A stretch of DNA of 64,000 nucleotides from Pararhizobium polonicum (GCF_001687365.1 NZ_LGLV01000012.1:124001-188000), one strand, 5' to 3'. Shown: positions 41,645 through 52,664, counted from the stretch's first letter. The notes: a model not told the origin generated them from the sequence alone. Made by a program: numbers and translations.

Positions 41645-44206
41645 TCAGGTCCGCGGCTTCAGGTTCTGCGGATCGTAGAGTGGCTTGTAACCGACGCCAG
41701 CAACTTCGACGGGGTAGGCCTCGCCGAAATATTCGACCGTCAGCTTGCGGCCTTCCTGCGCGTGGGACCAGGGCAGATAGGCAAGCGCGATGTTCTTGCC
41801 GATGGTCGGGCCGAAGGCGATGGAGGTGGTGTAGGAGCGGCGGCCGAGGCTGTCGATCAGCACCTCGCCGGTTTCCGGGTCCATCACCGGCAACGTGCCG
41901 ACCGGGTAACGGGCAACACCCTTACTATCGATGTTATCCGTCATGACGAGCGTGCAGAGCATGGCCGGCTGGTGTTCGCGGGCCTTGTACTCCAGATGCT
42001 TGGCCTTGCCGCGGAAGTCGGCTTCCTTGACCTTCGGCCGCGCCAGATCGGCTTCGATCAGGTTGTACTGGGTTAGGAGATCGGCATTCTGCAGGCGCAG
42101 GCTCTTTTCCATGCGGCGCGAATTGGCGTAGGTTTCGACGCCGAAGGCCATGACGCCGGTCGAGCGCAGCGCATCCCAGACGGCAAGGCCGTCCTCGTAT
42201 TTCATATGCAGTTCCCAGCCCTGCTCACCGACATAGGAGATGCGGAAGGCGGTGACCGGCTTGCCGCCGATCTCGATCTGCTTGATCGCGGCGAAGGCAA
42301 AGTTCTCCGCATCCAGTCCGGCCGGATCGGCAACCACCGTCTTCAGCGTATCGCGGGCATTCGGCCCCCAGATGCCGATGGTGATGAACTTCTCCGACAC
42401 GTCGGTGATGGTGACGTCGAGACCACGATCCTCCGCGACACGCTTCATGTAGTGGAAGTCACGCGGGCCGGCATCGGCACCGTTGATCAGCCGGCAACGG
42501 TCCGCCATGCGGATGACGGTAAAGTCGGCACGCACCATGCCCTCGTCGTCGAGGAAGTGGGTGTAGATGCCCTTGCCGATATTGCCGTCGCCGCCGATCT
42601 TGGCCGCGCACAGCCACTCCAGCAGTTCGACATGATCGGGTCCCTCGATGTCCACCATGTGGAAATGAGAGAGATTGACGATGCCGCAATCCTCGCTCAT
42701 CGCCAGGTGCTCGGCATTGGAGACGCGCCAGAAATGGCGGTTGTCCCATTCGTTCTCCCGCACCGGAACCTGCGCTGCGTATTTTTCCAGGAGGTGTTCG
42801 TTGGCAGCGTAGCCGTGGGCACGCTCCCAGCCGCCGAGCTCCATGAAATGACCGCCGAGTTCGACTTCGCGCGCATAGAAGGGCGAGCGTTTGACATTGC
42901 GGCTCGAGGCATAGGGCTCGCGCGTGTGCACGGCCGGGAAATAGATCTTCTGTGCGGCCTCGAAGCAGCGGTTTCCGATGAATTCTTCGGTCAGCTGGTG
43001 TGGATAGAAGCGCGCATAATCGATGCTGGCATGATCGATCTCGGTACGGCCGTCGGTCAGCCAGTCGGCGATCAGCTTGCCATAGCCCGGACCGTCCTTG
43101 ACCCAGATGGCGACGCAGTACCAGAGGCCACGCACCTTCTGGCTCTCGCCACAGGACGGGCCGCCGGCCGCGGAGACCTGCAGCAGGCCGTTGAAGGAGT
43201 GGCTTTCGTTATAGCCGAGTTCACCGAGGATCGGGGTAAGCTCCATGGCGCGCTCGAGCGGCTCGATAATCTGCTCCATATCGAGGTCGCGCTGCGAGGG
43301 TGACAGACGCGCCTCGTGTTTTTCGAGAAGCTCGCGCGGATGGCACATGCGCGGATTGGTGGTTTCGTAATAGCCCCACTCGATCTGGCCGCCCTCGCTG
43401 GTCTTCGGATCGCCGGTGTCGCGCATGTAAGCCGAGTTGCCCTGATCGCGCAAAAGCGGATAGCCGATATCCTTGCCGGTGCCTTCGAATTCGTTATACG
43501 GACCGAAGAAGGTCAGCGGATGGTCGACCGGCATGACGGGCAGGTCTTCACCCACCATTTCGGCAATCAGACGGCCCCAGAGGCCGGCGCAGACGATGAC
43601 GTGATCGGCCATGATCGTGCCGCGATGGGTGACGACGCCCTTGATGCGGCCACCCTCGACGATCAGCGACTTGGCTGGTGTATTGGCAAACGCGGTCAGC
43701 TTGCCGGACTTTTCGCCCGCATCGACCAGCTTGCCGGCAACGGTCTGCGAGCGCGGAATGACGAGCCCGGCGTCGGGATCGAACATGCCGCCCATCACCT
43801 GATCTTCCTCGATCAGCGGGAATTTTTCCTTGATTTCAGCCGGCGAGACATAATGGGCGCGGGTGCCGAACGCCTTGGCCGAAGAAAGCTTGCGCTTGAT
43901 CTCTTCCATCCAGGTGTCGTCGCCGGTGCGCGCCACTTCCAGACCGCCGATGCGGGCGTAGTGGCCCATCTTCTCGAAGAAATCGATCGAATACTGCGTC
44001 GTCCAGACCGACAGATAGTCATGGCTGGTGGTGTAGCAGAAGTCGGAGGCGTGCGCCGTCGAGCCGATGTCGGTCGGGATTCCGGACTTGTCGATGCCGA
44101 CGATATCGTCCCATCCGCGCTCGATCAGGTGATGAGCGATGGATGCGCCGACGATACCGCCCAGCCCGATAATTACGACCTTCGCCTGTTGAGGAAATTC
44201 TGCCAT
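41645..44206 (-). CDS. FAD-dependent dimethylglycine/sarcosine dehydrogenase-like protein with GcvT domain
   Basis: The 853-residue protein has an N-terminal FAD domain (VVIIGLGGIVGASIAHHL), a middle substrate domain with WVKDGPGYGKLIADWLTDG, and C-terminal GcvT/aminomethyltransferase domains (IGIWGPNARDTL, FRISYVGEQGWELHMKYE). This is the architecture of dimethylglycine and sarcosine dehydrogenases, which oxidise an N-methyl group to formaldehyde and pass it to tetrahydrofolate. It would take dimethylglycine made by Bmt or by the MttB route. Proline-betaine-derived substrates are an alternative. The GbdR-like regulator lies 3.2 kb upstream. Confidence 0.9.
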   Translation of the reverse strand: MAEFPQQAKVVIIGLGGIVGASIAHHLIERGWDDIVGIDKSGIPTDIGSTAHASDFCYTTSHDYLSVWTTQYSIDFFEKMGHYARIGGLEVARTGDDTWMEEIKRKLSSAKAFGTRAHYVSPAEIKEKFPLIEEDQVMGGMFDPDAGLVIPRSQTVAGKLVDAGEKSGKLTAFANTPAKSLIVEGGRIKGVVTHRGTIMADHVIVCAGLWGRLIAEMVGEDLPVMPVDHPLTFFGPYNEFEGTGKDIGYPLLRDQGNSAYMRDTGDPKTSEGGQIEWGYYETTNPRMCHPRELLEKHEARLSPSQRDLDMEQIIEPLERAMELTPILGELGYNESHSFNGLLQVSAAGGPSCGESQKVRGLWYCVAIWVKDGPGYGKLIADWLTDGRTEIDHASIDYARFYPHQLTEEFIGNRCFEAAQKIYFPAVHTREPYASSRNVKRSPFYAREVELGGHFMELGGWERAHGYAANEHLLEKYAAQVPVRENEWDNRHFWRVSNAEHLAMSEDCGIVNLSHFHMVDIEGPDHVELLEWLCAAKIGGDGNIGKGIYTHFLDDEGMVRADFTVIRMADRCRLINGADAGPRDFHYMKRVAEDRGLDVTITDVSEKFITIGIWGPNARDTLKTVVADPAGLDAENFAFAAIKQIEIGGKPVTAFRISYVGEQGWELHMKYEDGLAVWDALRSTGVMAFGVETYANSRRMEKSLRLQNADLLTQYNLIEADLARPKVKEADFRGKAKHLEYKAREHQPAMLCTLVMTDNIDSKGVARYPVGTLPVMDPETGEVLIDSLGRRSYTTSIAFGPTIGKNIALAYLPWSHAQEGRKLTVEYFGEAYPVEVAGVGYKPLYDPQNLKPRT

Positions 44207-44360
44207 TGCGTGCGACCCTGATTGAATATTGGAGGCGAATTTAGAGATTGCGCCGACAAGAGTAGAGCCTGTCTACGACATTATCATCATGCTGCACGAC
44301 CAGAGCCGCGCCATCCACGGATTGACACGGCTGACCTTCAGTCGCCGGTTTGCCGAACCG

Positions 44361-46931
44361 TCATTCCTTGTCGCCCACCGTCTCGACGCTGATCCTGCGG
44401 GGCCGACGTTGCGTGCCGCTGCGCTTGAGCGTTTCCTCCGCTGACGGTACGTCCGCAGGCCCAGCCGCTTCGGCCTCCAGCGCGAGGGCATCCGTCTCGG
44501 GTCCGGGCGGCGGCGTCTCCGGCTCCAAAGCTTCCATGGGAAACGGAGCGCCAAGCCCCTCGTCCTTGAAGCGCTCGTAGATCGCCAGCCGAAGGTCGTT
44601 GCGCACGCCGTTGCCGTTGACGATATCGGCGAGATAAACCCGCAGTTCGAAGGTCATGGTCGCTTCGCCGAAAGCACTGAAGACGGCCTGCGGTTCCGGA
44701 TTTTTCAGAACCAGCGGATGCGCGGCGGCAATCTGCAGCAGTGTGTCCATCACCTGGCGCGGCGCACTGTCATAGCTGACGGTCACCGGGATATCCGAGC
44801 GGCCAAGCTTGTTGCGATGGGTCCAGTTGCCGACCGAAGCGTTGATGAACAGCGAGTTCGGCACCAGAATCGTCTGGCGCTGGAATGTCTCGATCTCGGT
44901 TGCGCGAACGGAGATGCGCTTGACGAAGCCTTCCGTCGTCCCCGTCACCACCCAGTCTCCGACCTTGAACGGCCGCTCGACCAGAAGAATGAGCCCGGAG
45001 ACGAAATTGGAGACGATGTTCTGCAGGCCGAAACCGACGCCGAGGGAAAGCGCACCGGCAACGAGCGCCAGGCTCGAAAGATCAAGACCGGCCGCAGAAA
45101 TCCCGATCAGACCGGCAAGGCCCATGCCGAGATAGCCGACCCCGGTCTTCACCGAGTTGCGCACACCCGTATCGATACGGCTGCGGGCCATGACGCTGCC
45201 ATCCAGCCAGCGCTGGAACCAGCGCGTGACCACATAGCCGGCCGCAAACAGCAGGACCCCCGCGAAAATCCCGACAAGGGAGATGGTGATGCTGCCGATT
45301 TTGATTTCGGTGAAGATCCGGTAGGCCCAGGCCTCGATATCGGCGATCTGGAAGCCCCATTGCAGCAGGATCAGCGGAATGAAGAACAGGATCACCAGCG
45401 CATAGATGCCAAGGCCGGCCGCCAGGCCAGCCTGGTCCAGCGCCACCTGCCCCAGTCCGAAGCGCCGTTCCAGATAACGGCCGACAACGGTGTCGGCGAG
45501 CGCATTCTGCTTGGCGACCGCCTTGCCGGTGAGGATGCCGATATACATCGTCACCAGAATGGCGCCGGTCATGACGATCTGCGTGGCAATGAAGCGGGCC
45601 AGGCCGACATAGCCCGAGAGCGTCGCGATGATCAGCGCCGCACCGGTGAGAACGAACAGCAGCGAAACCGCCCGTGGCCAGGGTTTGCCCTGACCGTCCA
45701 GCGTATCTCCGGCCGGTACGATCGGCTTGATCAGCGACATGACCATCAGGATCAGGCCGATGATGATCGAGGCGATCAGGCTTTTGACGACGGTGAAGAC
45801 GACCGGTGAGCCCATGACTTCGCTGATCGTGCCGGCGAGGTAATCGAGGCTGTTGACGAGGGTCATGGCGAAGATCGCCAGCACCAGCAGGCGCGCGCCG
45901 TGATCGGAAACGCGCACCAGCCGCCAGGCGCTTTGTTTTGGCGCAAAAACGGCATTCGACAGCGTCGAAACAAACAGCAGCGCAACGAAGATGGCCAGCG
46001 TGATCGAGACGATCGGCGCAATATCGGGCCGCAGGACGTTGAAGGTCTGAAGGAAAAAGTAGCTGGTGGTCGCAAAGACGGCCATCGCCGTCGTCGGGAT
46101 CATTGTAGACCAGAACGCCACCGAGAGGCGGGTGATATAGCCCGGCTCCTCGCTCAGGTTTTCACGGTGGATCAGCGGAAAGAAGATCCTGCGTGTCCCG
46201 ATAAGCAGGACGAGCGCGGCGCAAAGAGAGAGAAACAGCGCCGACAGCAATTGCAGCCGCTTGAAGTTCCACGCAAAGGTCAGCCAGCTGCCGATGGTGC
46301 GCGTGAACGCCTGTTGTTCCAGGCTCAGGGCCGCGATCGCATCCAGCACCATCGTCCGGTTGACATCGGTGTGTTTGAGCAGCGTGTTGCTGAACAGCGC
46401 ACGCCGCGTGGCGGTGATGCCGTTGGACAGCTTGGTTGCCTGAATCGACAGATCCTCGGCCGTTCCCGTTACGGCGTTGATCTCTCCCCGTTCGGCCAGA
46501 AGACGCTTGCGCTCCTGGGTAACGACATCGGCTTCCGGCGGTGCGCCCTCCGCCGGCGGGTCTCCCAGCTCAGTCAGACGTGCCTTGATTTCGTCCAGGC
46601 GCGGCCGGGTGGCAACCGAGATGGCGATGATCTGCTTGGCGGCGGCATCGACCTCGACCTTCAGTTCGGAAAGACGATTGTCGTCATCCGCCGCCTTCGT
46701 CACCAGATCCGCCAGACGCGCAAGGTTTTTACGCGCCGCTTCCAGTTGTTCGGCAGCCTGTGCCTGCGGGCTTGCCACCGCCACGGCTGGCGTCGCGGCC
46801 TGCACCGGCGGGCTCGCCACCTCTTCGACCTTCTGCGGATCGGCACTGGCAGCCGGCTGCTGTGCCATGACGGGCACGGAAGCGGCAAACATCCACAAAG
46901 ACAGAAGGGCGGCAACGAATTTCGACATCAT
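44361..46931 (-). CDS. large MscS-type mechanosensitive channel (DUF3772 N-terminus)
   Basis: The 856-residue protein has a signal peptide (MMSKFVAALLSLWMFAASVPVMA), a long periplasmic coiled-coil DUF3772 region, about ten helices and the MscS pore and beta domain near the C-terminus (LSLGVGFGLQNIVSNFVSGLILL, then VGDWVVTG). The Ala/Gly-packed pore helix SLALVAGALSLGVGFG is typical. The last 80 residues are a Pro/Glu-rich cytoplasmic tail ending in Arg-rich sequence. Members of the MscK/YbdG/YjeP type protect cells against hypo-osmotic shock. AAGGAT precedes the ATG at 46931. Confidence 0.9.
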   Translation of the reverse strand: MMSKFVAALLSLWMFAASVPVMAQQPAASADPQKVEEVASPPVQAATPAVAVASPQAQAAEQLEAARKNLARLADLVTKAADDDNRLSELKVEVDAAAKQIIAISVATRPRLDEIKARLTELGDPPAEGAPPEADVVTQERKRLLAERGEINAVTGTAEDLSIQATKLSNGITATRRALFSNTLLKHTDVNRTMVLDAIAALSLEQQAFTRTIGSWLTFAWNFKRLQLLSALFLSLCAALVLLIGTRRIFFPLIHRENLSEEPGYITRLSVAFWSTMIPTTAMAVFATTSYFFLQTFNVLRPDIAPIVSITLAIFVALLFVSTLSNAVFAPKQSAWRLVRVSDHGARLLVLAIFAMTLVNSLDYLAGTISEVMGSPVVFTVVKSLIASIIIGLILMVMSLIKPIVPAGDTLDGQGKPWPRAVSLLFVLTGAALIIATLSGYVGLARFIATQIVMTGAILVTMYIGILTGKAVAKQNALADTVVGRYLERRFGLGQVALDQAGLAAGLGIYALVILFFIPLILLQWGFQIADIEAWAYRIFTEIKIGSITISLVGIFAGVLLFAAGYVVTRWFQRWLDGSVMARSRIDTGVRNSVKTGVGYLGMGLAGLIGISAAGLDLSSLALVAGALSLGVGFGLQNIVSNFVSGLILLVERPFKVGDWVVTGTTEGFVKRISVRATEIETFQRQTILVPNSLFINASVGNWTHRNKLGRSDIPVTVSYDSAPRQVMDTLLQIAAAHPLVLKNPEPQAVFSAFGEATMTFELRVYLADIVNGNGVRNDLRLAIYERFKDEGLGAPFPMEALEPETPPPGPETDALALEAEAAGPADVPSAEETLKRSGTQRRPRRISVETVGDKE

Positions 46932-47079
46932 CGGCAATCACATATCCTTTTCCCGGCGGCCGGTGCTGCGAACAGAATCGACGCACGGCGCAAACGGCAG
47001 AGCGTTCCATAGGCCGGAGCACCGCCGGATGCAAAATCCGATTTCCGGTCTCTTGCGGTCCGTCAGCCATGCGGCGGCG

Positions 47080-47640
47080 TCAAAATCCCGAGCCGGGTTG
47101 AGACAGAAAAGAGATCTCCGCTGCCGTGGAAACCCGGCCCAGAATCGCGTTGCGATGCGGAAACCGGCCGAACTGCTGGATGATCTCGCAGTGACGTGTG
47201 GCAAAATCGAGGTAGCCGGCGTCGCCAAGCGCGGTAAAAAGCCTTACCGAGCGTTCCTGATCGGCGAGGTTTTCCGCATGTTCGAACGGCAGATAAAGGA
47301 AGACGCGCTGCTCCGGCGAAAGCCCGGCCTCGGCGCCGGCGTCAAGCGCAAGCCCGGCCTCACGCAGGGCAAGACCATCGGTGGCAAAGGCGAGCGGTGT
47401 ACCGCGATACATGTTGCGCGGCATCTGGTCGAGCAGGATGATGGCGGCAAGACGGTTCTGCGGCGTTGCCCGCCACTCCGGCGTAATCTCGCGTGCAACC
47501 GCCAGATGCGTCAGCCGAAAACGGCGGTCGCACTGGCTGTCGAGCCCCGGCGGCGGTGTGAACCAGTCCTGCGGGTGCAACTCGTCAAACCAGAAGGACA
47601 GAATCTCCTCCGGTGTACATATACCGGCAGTATCCGCCAT
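47080..47640 (-). CDS. DUF924 protein
   Basis: The 186-residue helical protein matches DUF924, with ILSFWFDELHPQDWF, RLAAIILLDQMPRNMYRGTP and FPHRNAILGR. The fold resembles tetratricopeptide-like helical bundles; no reaction is known. It stands alone between the MscS channel and a small exported protein. Confidence 0.85.
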   Translation of the reverse strand: MADTAGICTPEEILSFWFDELHPQDWFTPPPGLDSQCDRRFRLTHLAVAREITPEWRATPQNRLAAIILLDQMPRNMYRGTPLAFATDGLALREAGLALDAGAEAGLSPEQRVFLYLPFEHAENLADQERSVRLFTALGDAGYLDFATRHCEIIQQFGRFPHRNAILGRVSTAAEISFLSQPGSGF

Positions 47641-47796
47641 AGTCAGTCGCCTCCATGCCCGTACAAACGCCAGAACGGCGCGGCATCGCTCCTATTGCCC
47701 TGATATCAACATAGGAAGCGCCAACGCGGTTTCCATGCCCACGTCCGAACCGCCAACCGATACGGAGGCAACTCTAGCCGCGATCACCCGGATTTT

Positions 47797-48138
47797 CTAC
47801 CGCTCGCGCAACAGACCCGGCAAGGCATCGCCATCCGGTCCGTACTGCCGCCGGCCGGTCTCGCACGCAATTTCTGCGTTACCCCGGCGAATGGCGCCTT
47901 CCCGCGCATTGGCCATGGCATCGATCAGGTCATAGTCGCGGTTGGATTTTCCGATTTTCTGGCTCTTGGCAATTGTGGTCACCAGAACCGTGTCCATCTG
48001 CAGCGCCGGGCACACACGGGCAAAGGCCACGACATCGGCGATCTTTTCCATGACATCCTCGCGCACGTCCGGGGTTGCGGCAAAACCCGTATGCGCCATG
48101 GCAAGGAGGAAGAGGGAGGCAAGGCGTTTCCGTTTCAT
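47797..48138 (-). CDS. small exported protein, unknown
   Basis: A 113-residue protein begins MKRKRLASLFLLAMAHTGFAA, a signal peptide with cleavage near residue 21. The mature part contains two Cys residues (ARVCPALQM and AEIACETG) that may form a disulfide. An open frame further upstream (to 48405) has no ribosome site. No family recognised. Confidence 0.75.
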   Translation of the reverse strand: MKRKRLASLFLLAMAHTGFAATPDVREDVMEKIADVVAFARVCPALQMDTVLVTTIAKSQKIGKSNRDYDLIDAMANAREGAIRRGNAEIACETGRRQYGPDGDALPGLLRER

Positions 48139-48341
48139 GACATTCAAGTCCTTGTGAAACCTCCCATGGTCATTCTTGCTGATTCGCTGATATTCACAAG
48201 ACCGGCCGCCGCGGTGATGCAAGCCCGGCGCAAGACGCCTGCCGCAGCGGTTTCGACTGGATAATATCCGCCAAAACGCTATGTCGAAGAAAGAAGGAGC
48301 CACAAGGCCCCGCCCCCCAAGGCCCGATAAGGAGTTCGACG

Positions 48342-48617
48342 ATGAAGACGATGATCGTTGCGGCCTTTGCCGCCCTTTTCCTGACATCCTGCGTGGAAAC
48401 CCCATCCTATAGCGGTCTCGAGCCTATTCCCGGCAGCATCACCTACAATGGCCAGCCCCGGACCAAGCTCAGGAAAGCACCGATCGGCAGCACCCTGCAC
48501 AACAATTTTTACGGGCCTTACGGGGAGCGAATCGAGGAAACCTACATGGTCATGCCCGATCGGTCGCTCAAGCTTGTCGCCCGCCGGCGCGGATTCATCG
48601 GTTTTCCGGGAAACTGA
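48342..48617 (+). CDS. small lipoprotein, unknown
   Basis: A 91-residue protein begins MKTMIVAAFAALFLTSCVETPSY with a lipobox ending in Cys17 (LTSC). The mature part is basic and includes TYNGQPRTKLRKAPIGST and PDRSLKLVARRRGF. GATAAGGAGTTCGACG precedes the ATG. It lies between a convergent gene pair and the sulfate operon. Confidence 0.8.
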   Translation: MKTMIVAAFAALFLTSCVETPSYSGLEPIPGSITYNGQPRTKLRKAPIGSTLHNNFYGPYGERIEETYMVMPDRSLKLVARRRGFIGFPGN

Positions 48618-48766
48618 CATTCCGCCGAACGGCAGCCTATGGTAGGCTTTGTTTGCGGCAGGGCGACCCCTTGGTGCTGTAGCGTGGCAAATGATTTCAG
48701 CATTGCCCCTGCCAAGGGCAGGACTTTCTCCGGCTGATCCGGGAAAGGGAAAGTTCTGCGTTATAA

Positions 48767-48784
48767 TATTCCACCTAGTGAATA
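48767..48784. promoter_or_regulatory. TATTC-N8-GAATA inverted repeat before the sulfate operon
   Basis: A short imperfect dyad, TATTCCACCTAGTGAATA, overlaps a possible -10 element (TTATAATAT) 30-47 bases before the sbp start. A sulfur-responsive operator is plausible here, but I cannot assign a regulator. Confidence 0.35.
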
Positions 48785-48813
48785 GAGTATGCCTGCTAAC
48801 AACGGAGGTAGAC

Positions 48814-49839
48814 ATGCGAGCGAAACAACTCACGAGACTTTTTACGGTGGCACTTCTTGCCTCGAGCATCCAGATCGGCGGACTGGGTTTCGCATTTGCC
48901 GATACGACAATCCTCAATGTCTCCTACGATCCGACCCGTGAACTCTACAAGGATTTCAACGCGGCCTTCGCTGAAAAGTGGAAGGCGGATACGGGCGAGA
49001 CGGTGACGATCCAGGCATCGCATGGGGGATCCGGCAAGCAGGCGCGGGCTGTTATCGACGGGCTGGAAGCCGATGTCGTCACACTCGCGCTGGAGGCCGA
49101 TATCGACGCGATCGCCAAGGAAACCGGCAAGATCCCGGCGGACTGGAAGACGAAATTCGACAACAACAGCGCTCCTTACACCTCGACCATCGTGTTCCTG
49201 GTGCGCAAGGGCAATCCCAAGGGCATCAAGGACTGGGGCGATCTGGTCAAGGACGACATCCAGGTGATCACGCCGAACCCGAAGACCTCGGGCGGTGCGC
49301 GCTGGAATTTCCTGGCGGCATGGGCATGGGCCCGAGACGCCAATGGCGGTGACGACGCCAAGGCGCAGGAATACGTCACCCAACTCTTCAAGCATGTTCC
49401 GGTCCTCGACACCGGTGCGCGCGGCTCGACGACGACCTTCGTGCAGCGTGGCCTCGGCGACGTTCTGCTGGCCTGGGAAAACGAAGCCTATCTCTCGCTT
49501 GAAGAACTCGGCCCGGACAATTTCGACATCATCACCCCGTCGATCTCGATCAAGGCGGAACCGCCGGTTGCTCTGGTGGATGGCAATGTCGACGCCAAGG
49601 GCACGCGCAAGGTGGCCGAAGCCTATCTGCAGTATCTGTACTCGGATGTCGGCCAGAAGATCGCGGCGAAACACTACTATCGCCCCTTCAAGCCTGAAGT
49701 CGCCGATCCGGAAGACATCAAGCGTTTTGCCGATGTGAAGCTCGTCACTATTGACGAATTCGGCGGATGGAAGGAAGCTCAGCCAAAATATTTTGGGGAT
49801 GGTGGGCTGTTTGACCAGATCTACAAGCCGGGGCAATAA
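48814..49839 (+). CDS. sbp: sulfate ABC transporter substrate-binding protein
   Basis: The 341-residue protein has a signal peptide (MRAKQLTRLFTVALLASSIQIGGLGFAFA) and the Sbp/CysP pattern: NVSYDPTRELYKDFN near the mature N-terminus, HGGSGKQARAVIDG, the sulfate-contact region TPNPKTSGGARWNFLAAWA and YYRPF near the C-terminus. AACGGAGGTAGAC precedes the ATG. It is the first gene of sbp-cysTWA, with 6 bases to cysT. Confidence 0.94.
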   Translation: MRAKQLTRLFTVALLASSIQIGGLGFAFADTTILNVSYDPTRELYKDFNAAFAEKWKADTGETVTIQASHGGSGKQARAVIDGLEADVVTLALEADIDAIAKETGKIPADWKTKFDNNSAPYTSTIVFLVRKGNPKGIKDWGDLVKDDIQVITPNPKTSGGARWNFLAAWAWARDANGGDDAKAQEYVTQLFKHVPVLDTGARGSTTTFVQRGLGDVLLAWENEAYLSLEELGPDNFDIITPSISIKAEPPVALVDGNVDAKGTRKVAEAYLQYLYSDVGQKIAAKHYYRPFKPEVADPEDIKRFADVKLVTIDEFGGWKEAQPKYFGDGGLFDQIYKPGQ

Positions 49840-49845
49840 GACTTT

Positions 49846-50703
49846 ATGACCGAACGCACAGCTTCGCTGTGGCAATTCAGACAGCCGAGCGTCATTCCGG
49901 GATTCGGACTGGCGCTCGGCGTTACTTTGTCATGGCTCGTCCTTATCATTCTCATCCCTCTCTCCGGCCTTGCCTGGCGCTCCAGCGCCCTGGGCTGGTC
50001 TACCTTCTGGACGCTCGCCACCGATCAGCGCACGGTCAACGCCCTGCGCATCAGTTTCGGCACGGCCTTCGTCGCAGCCCTTGTGAACGTCGTTTTCGGC
50101 GTCATTCTCGCCTGGGTGCTCGTGCGTTACCGATTTCCGGGAAAGCGCATCATCGACGCGATGGTCGACCTGCCCTTCGCGCTGCCGACCGCAGTCGCCG
50201 GTATCGCGCTGACGACGCTCTACGCACCGAACGGCTGGATCGGCAGCCTGCTGACGCCGCTCGGCATCAAAGTCGCCTTCACGCCGATCGGTATCGTTTT
50301 CGCGCTGGTCTTCGTCGGCCTGCCTTTCGTTGTCCGGACCGTACAGCCGATCATGGAAGAGATCGACAAGGAAGTGGAGGAAGCCGCGGCAACGCTGGGT
50401 GCGAACCGCTTCCAGACGATCAGCCGAGTCCTGCTGCCGGGCTTGGCTCCTGCGGTTCTGACTGGCTTCGCATTGGCCTTTGCCCGCGGCGTCGGAGAAT
50501 ACGGCTCCGTCATCTTCATTGCCGGCAACCTTCCCTACGTGTCGGAAATCGCGCCCTTGCTGATCGTCATCCGGCTCGAGGAATTCAATTATCCGGCAGC
50601 AACCGCCATAGCCGCGATCATGCTTGTCATTTCCTTTGCCATGCTGTTGATCATCAACATGATTCAGGCATGGAGCAGAAAGAGGTACGGCTATGGCGCA
50701 TGA
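49846..50703 (+). CDS. cysT: sulfate ABC transporter permease CysT
   Basis: The 285-residue inner-membrane protein has six helices and the binding-protein-dependent transport signature [22 protein letters not shown]. It forms a heterodimeric sulfate channel with CysW. The last 11 bases overlap cysW. The ATG begins 6 bases after the sbp stop. Confidence 0.94.
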   Translation: MTERTASLWQFRQPSVIPGFGLALGVTLSWLVLIILIPLSGLAWRSSALGWSTFWTLATDQRTVNALRISFGTAFVAALVNVVFGVILAWVLVRYRFPGKRIIDAMVDLPFALPTAVAGIALTTLYAPNGWIGSLLTPLGIKVAFTPIGIVFALVFVGLPFVVRTVQPIMEEIDKEVEEAAATLGANRFQTISRVLLPGLAPAVLTGFALAFARGVGEYGSVIFIAGNLPYVSEIAPLLIVIRLEEFNYPAATAIAAIMLVISFAMLLIINMIQAWSRKRYGYGA

Positions 50704-51583
50704 TGGCACAGCTTCACATGCCGGCACTGGAAACACCGAACTGGTCCGGGTCGCCACATCCGAGAGCCGGCTGGCACGCTACTGCCTGATCGGGCTTGCG
50801 CTCTGTTTCGTCGCTCTTTTCCTGGTTCTGCCCCTGGCTGCGGTGTTCACCGAAGCCATGCGCAACGGTCCCGGCGAGTTTTTCACCGTCCTGTCCGATC
50901 CGGAAACCTTTTCCGCCATCCGGCTGACGCTGATCGTCGCGGCGATTGCCGTTCCGCTCAACCTGGTCTTCGGTGTTGCGGCCGCCTGGGCGATTGCCAA
51001 GTTCGAGTTCAAGGGCAAGGCGTTTCTGACCACGCTGATCGATCTGCCCTTCTCGGTTTCGCCGGTCATTTCCGGCCTGGTTTTCATCCTTTTGTTCGGC
51101 TCTCACAGCCTGGCCGGTCCCTGGCTGCAGAGCCATGGCATCCAGATCCTGTTTGCCGTGCCGGGTATCGTTCTGGCAACGGTCTTCGTCACCTTCCCCT
51201 TCGTCGCCCGCGAACTGATCCCGCTGATGCAGGAACAGGGCACCAGCGACGAGGAGGCAGCCCTGTCGCTGGGTGCCAGCGGCTGGCAGACCTTCTGGCA
51301 TGTGACGCTGCCCAATATCAAATGGGGCCTGCTCTACGGTGTGCTGCTCTGCAACGCCCGCGCCATGGGCGAGTTCGGCGCGGTCTCGGTGGTTTCGGGC
51401 CATATTCGCGGCCTGACCAACACCATGCCGCTGCAGGTGGAAATCCTTTACAACGAATATAATTTCGTTGCCGCCTTCGCGGTCGCAACGCTTCTCGCCC
51501 TGCTGGCGCTCGTCACCCTCGTTCTGAAGTCGCTGCTTGAAATGAAGTACAGCGAACAGATCGCCGCCAGCCGCAGGCACTGA
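50693..51583 (+). CDS. cysW: sulfate ABC transporter permease CysW
   Basis: The 296-residue protein has six helices and the coupling segment [22 protein letters not shown] 35-residue cytoplasmic lead precedes the first helix. It is the partner of CysT, with which it overlaps. The characteristic [20 protein letters not shown] segment lies in the C-terminal half. Confidence 0.95.
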   Translation: MAHDGTASHAGTGNTELVRVATSESRLARYCLIGLALCFVALFLVLPLAAVFTEAMRNGPGEFFTVLSDPETFSAIRLTLIVAAIAVPLNLVFGVAAAWAIAKFEFKGKAFLTTLIDLPFSVSPVISGLVFILLFGSHSLAGPWLQSHGIQILFAVPGIVLATVFVTFPFVARELIPLMQEQGTSDEEAALSLGASGWQTFWHVTLPNIKWGLLYGVLLCNARAMGEFGAVSVVSGHIRGLTNTMPLQVEILYNEYNFVAAFAVATLLALLALVTLVLKSLLEMKYSEQIAASRRH

Positions 51584-51597
51584 AAGGTCAAGTTTAC

Positions 51598-52635
51598 ATG
51601 GAAGTTCGCGTTCAAAACATACGCAAGGAATTCAGCCGTTTCCCGGCACTCAACGACGTGACGCTCGATATCCGTTCGGGTGAGCTGATTGCCCTTCTCG
51701 GTCCTTCCGGCTCCGGCAAGACGACACTGCTGCGCCTGATCGCCGGCCTCGAAAGCCCGACCGACGGCACCGTCTACTTCGGCAACGAAGACGCGTCGCG
51801 CAAGACAGTGCAGCAGCGCAATATCGGTTTCGTGTTTCAGCACTACGCCCTGTTCCGTCACATGACCGTGCTCGACAACGTCTCCTTCGGCCTGACGATC
51901 CGGCCCGCCGGCCGCCGCCCGTCCAAGGCCGATATCCGCAAGCGCGCGCTCGAACTGCTCGATCTCGTCCAGCTGAGCGGCCTTGAGAAACGCTATCCGG
52001 CCCAGCTTTCCGGCGGCCAGCGCCAGCGTGTGGCACTGGCGCGCGCCATGGCGGTGGAACCCAACGTCCTGCTTCTCGACGAGCCCTTCGGCGCGCTCGA
52101 TGCGCAGGTGCGCAAGGAACTGCGGCGCTGGCTGCGCGAAATCCACGACCGCACCGGCCACACCACCGTCTTCGTGACCCACGACCAGGACGAGGCGCTG
52201 GAACTCGCCGACCGCGTCGTCGTCATGAGCAAAGGCAAGATCGAACAGATCGGCACGCCGGACGAAATCTACGACACGCCGAATTCGCCCTTCGTCTTCG
52301 GCTTCATCGGCCAGTCGAACATCCTCCCGGTGCGCGTGGAAAACGGCCAGCTCTGGCTTGAGGATCGCCTGATCGGGATCAGCGCGCAGGGTGAACCGGA
52401 CGGCCACGCGCAGCTCTATTTCCGCCCGCACGATGTCGAGCTGCTCGACGGTTGCGGCGGATGCATTGCCGGCGTCGTCACCGTGACCCGCCGCGTCGCG
52501 GGCACGCGTCATGTCGAACTCGACATCGGTGCAACCCACGCCAAGGTCGAGATCGAACTTCCGCCGGAAAAAGTCACCTCCGACCATTCCCGCATCGCCT
52601 TCAGGCCGACTCGGTGGAAATTGTTCCGGGACTAG
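51598..52635 (+). CDS. cysA: sulfate/thiosulfate ABC transporter ATP-binding protein
   Basis: The 345-residue ATPase has Walker [10 protein letters not shown], signature [15 protein letters not shown], Walker [14 protein letters not shown], the H-loop FVTHDQDEA and a C-terminal TOBE-like regulatory domain (from about residue 240, [13 protein letters not shown]). It powers sulfate uptake with CysT and CysW. Hairpins at 52665-52684 and 52736-52756 follow and may end the operon. Confidence 0.94.
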   Translation: MEVRVQNIRKEFSRFPALNDVTLDIRSGELIALLGPSGSGKTTLLRLIAGLESPTDGTVYFGNEDASRKTVQQRNIGFVFQHYALFRHMTVLDNVSFGLTIRPAGRRPSKADIRKRALELLDLVQLSGLEKRYPAQLSGGQRQRVALARAMAVEPNVLLLDEPFGALDAQVRKELRRWLREIHDRTGHTTVFVTHDQDEALELADRVVVMSKGKIEQIGTPDEIYDTPNSPFVFGFIGQSNILPVRVENGQLWLEDRLIGISAQGEPDGHAQLYFRPHDVELLDGCGGCIAGVVTVTRRVAGTRHVELDIGATHAKVEIELPPEKVTSDHSRIAFRPTRWKLFRD

Positions 52636-52664
52636 AAAACCGCAATCCGAAAGAGACAAGACAA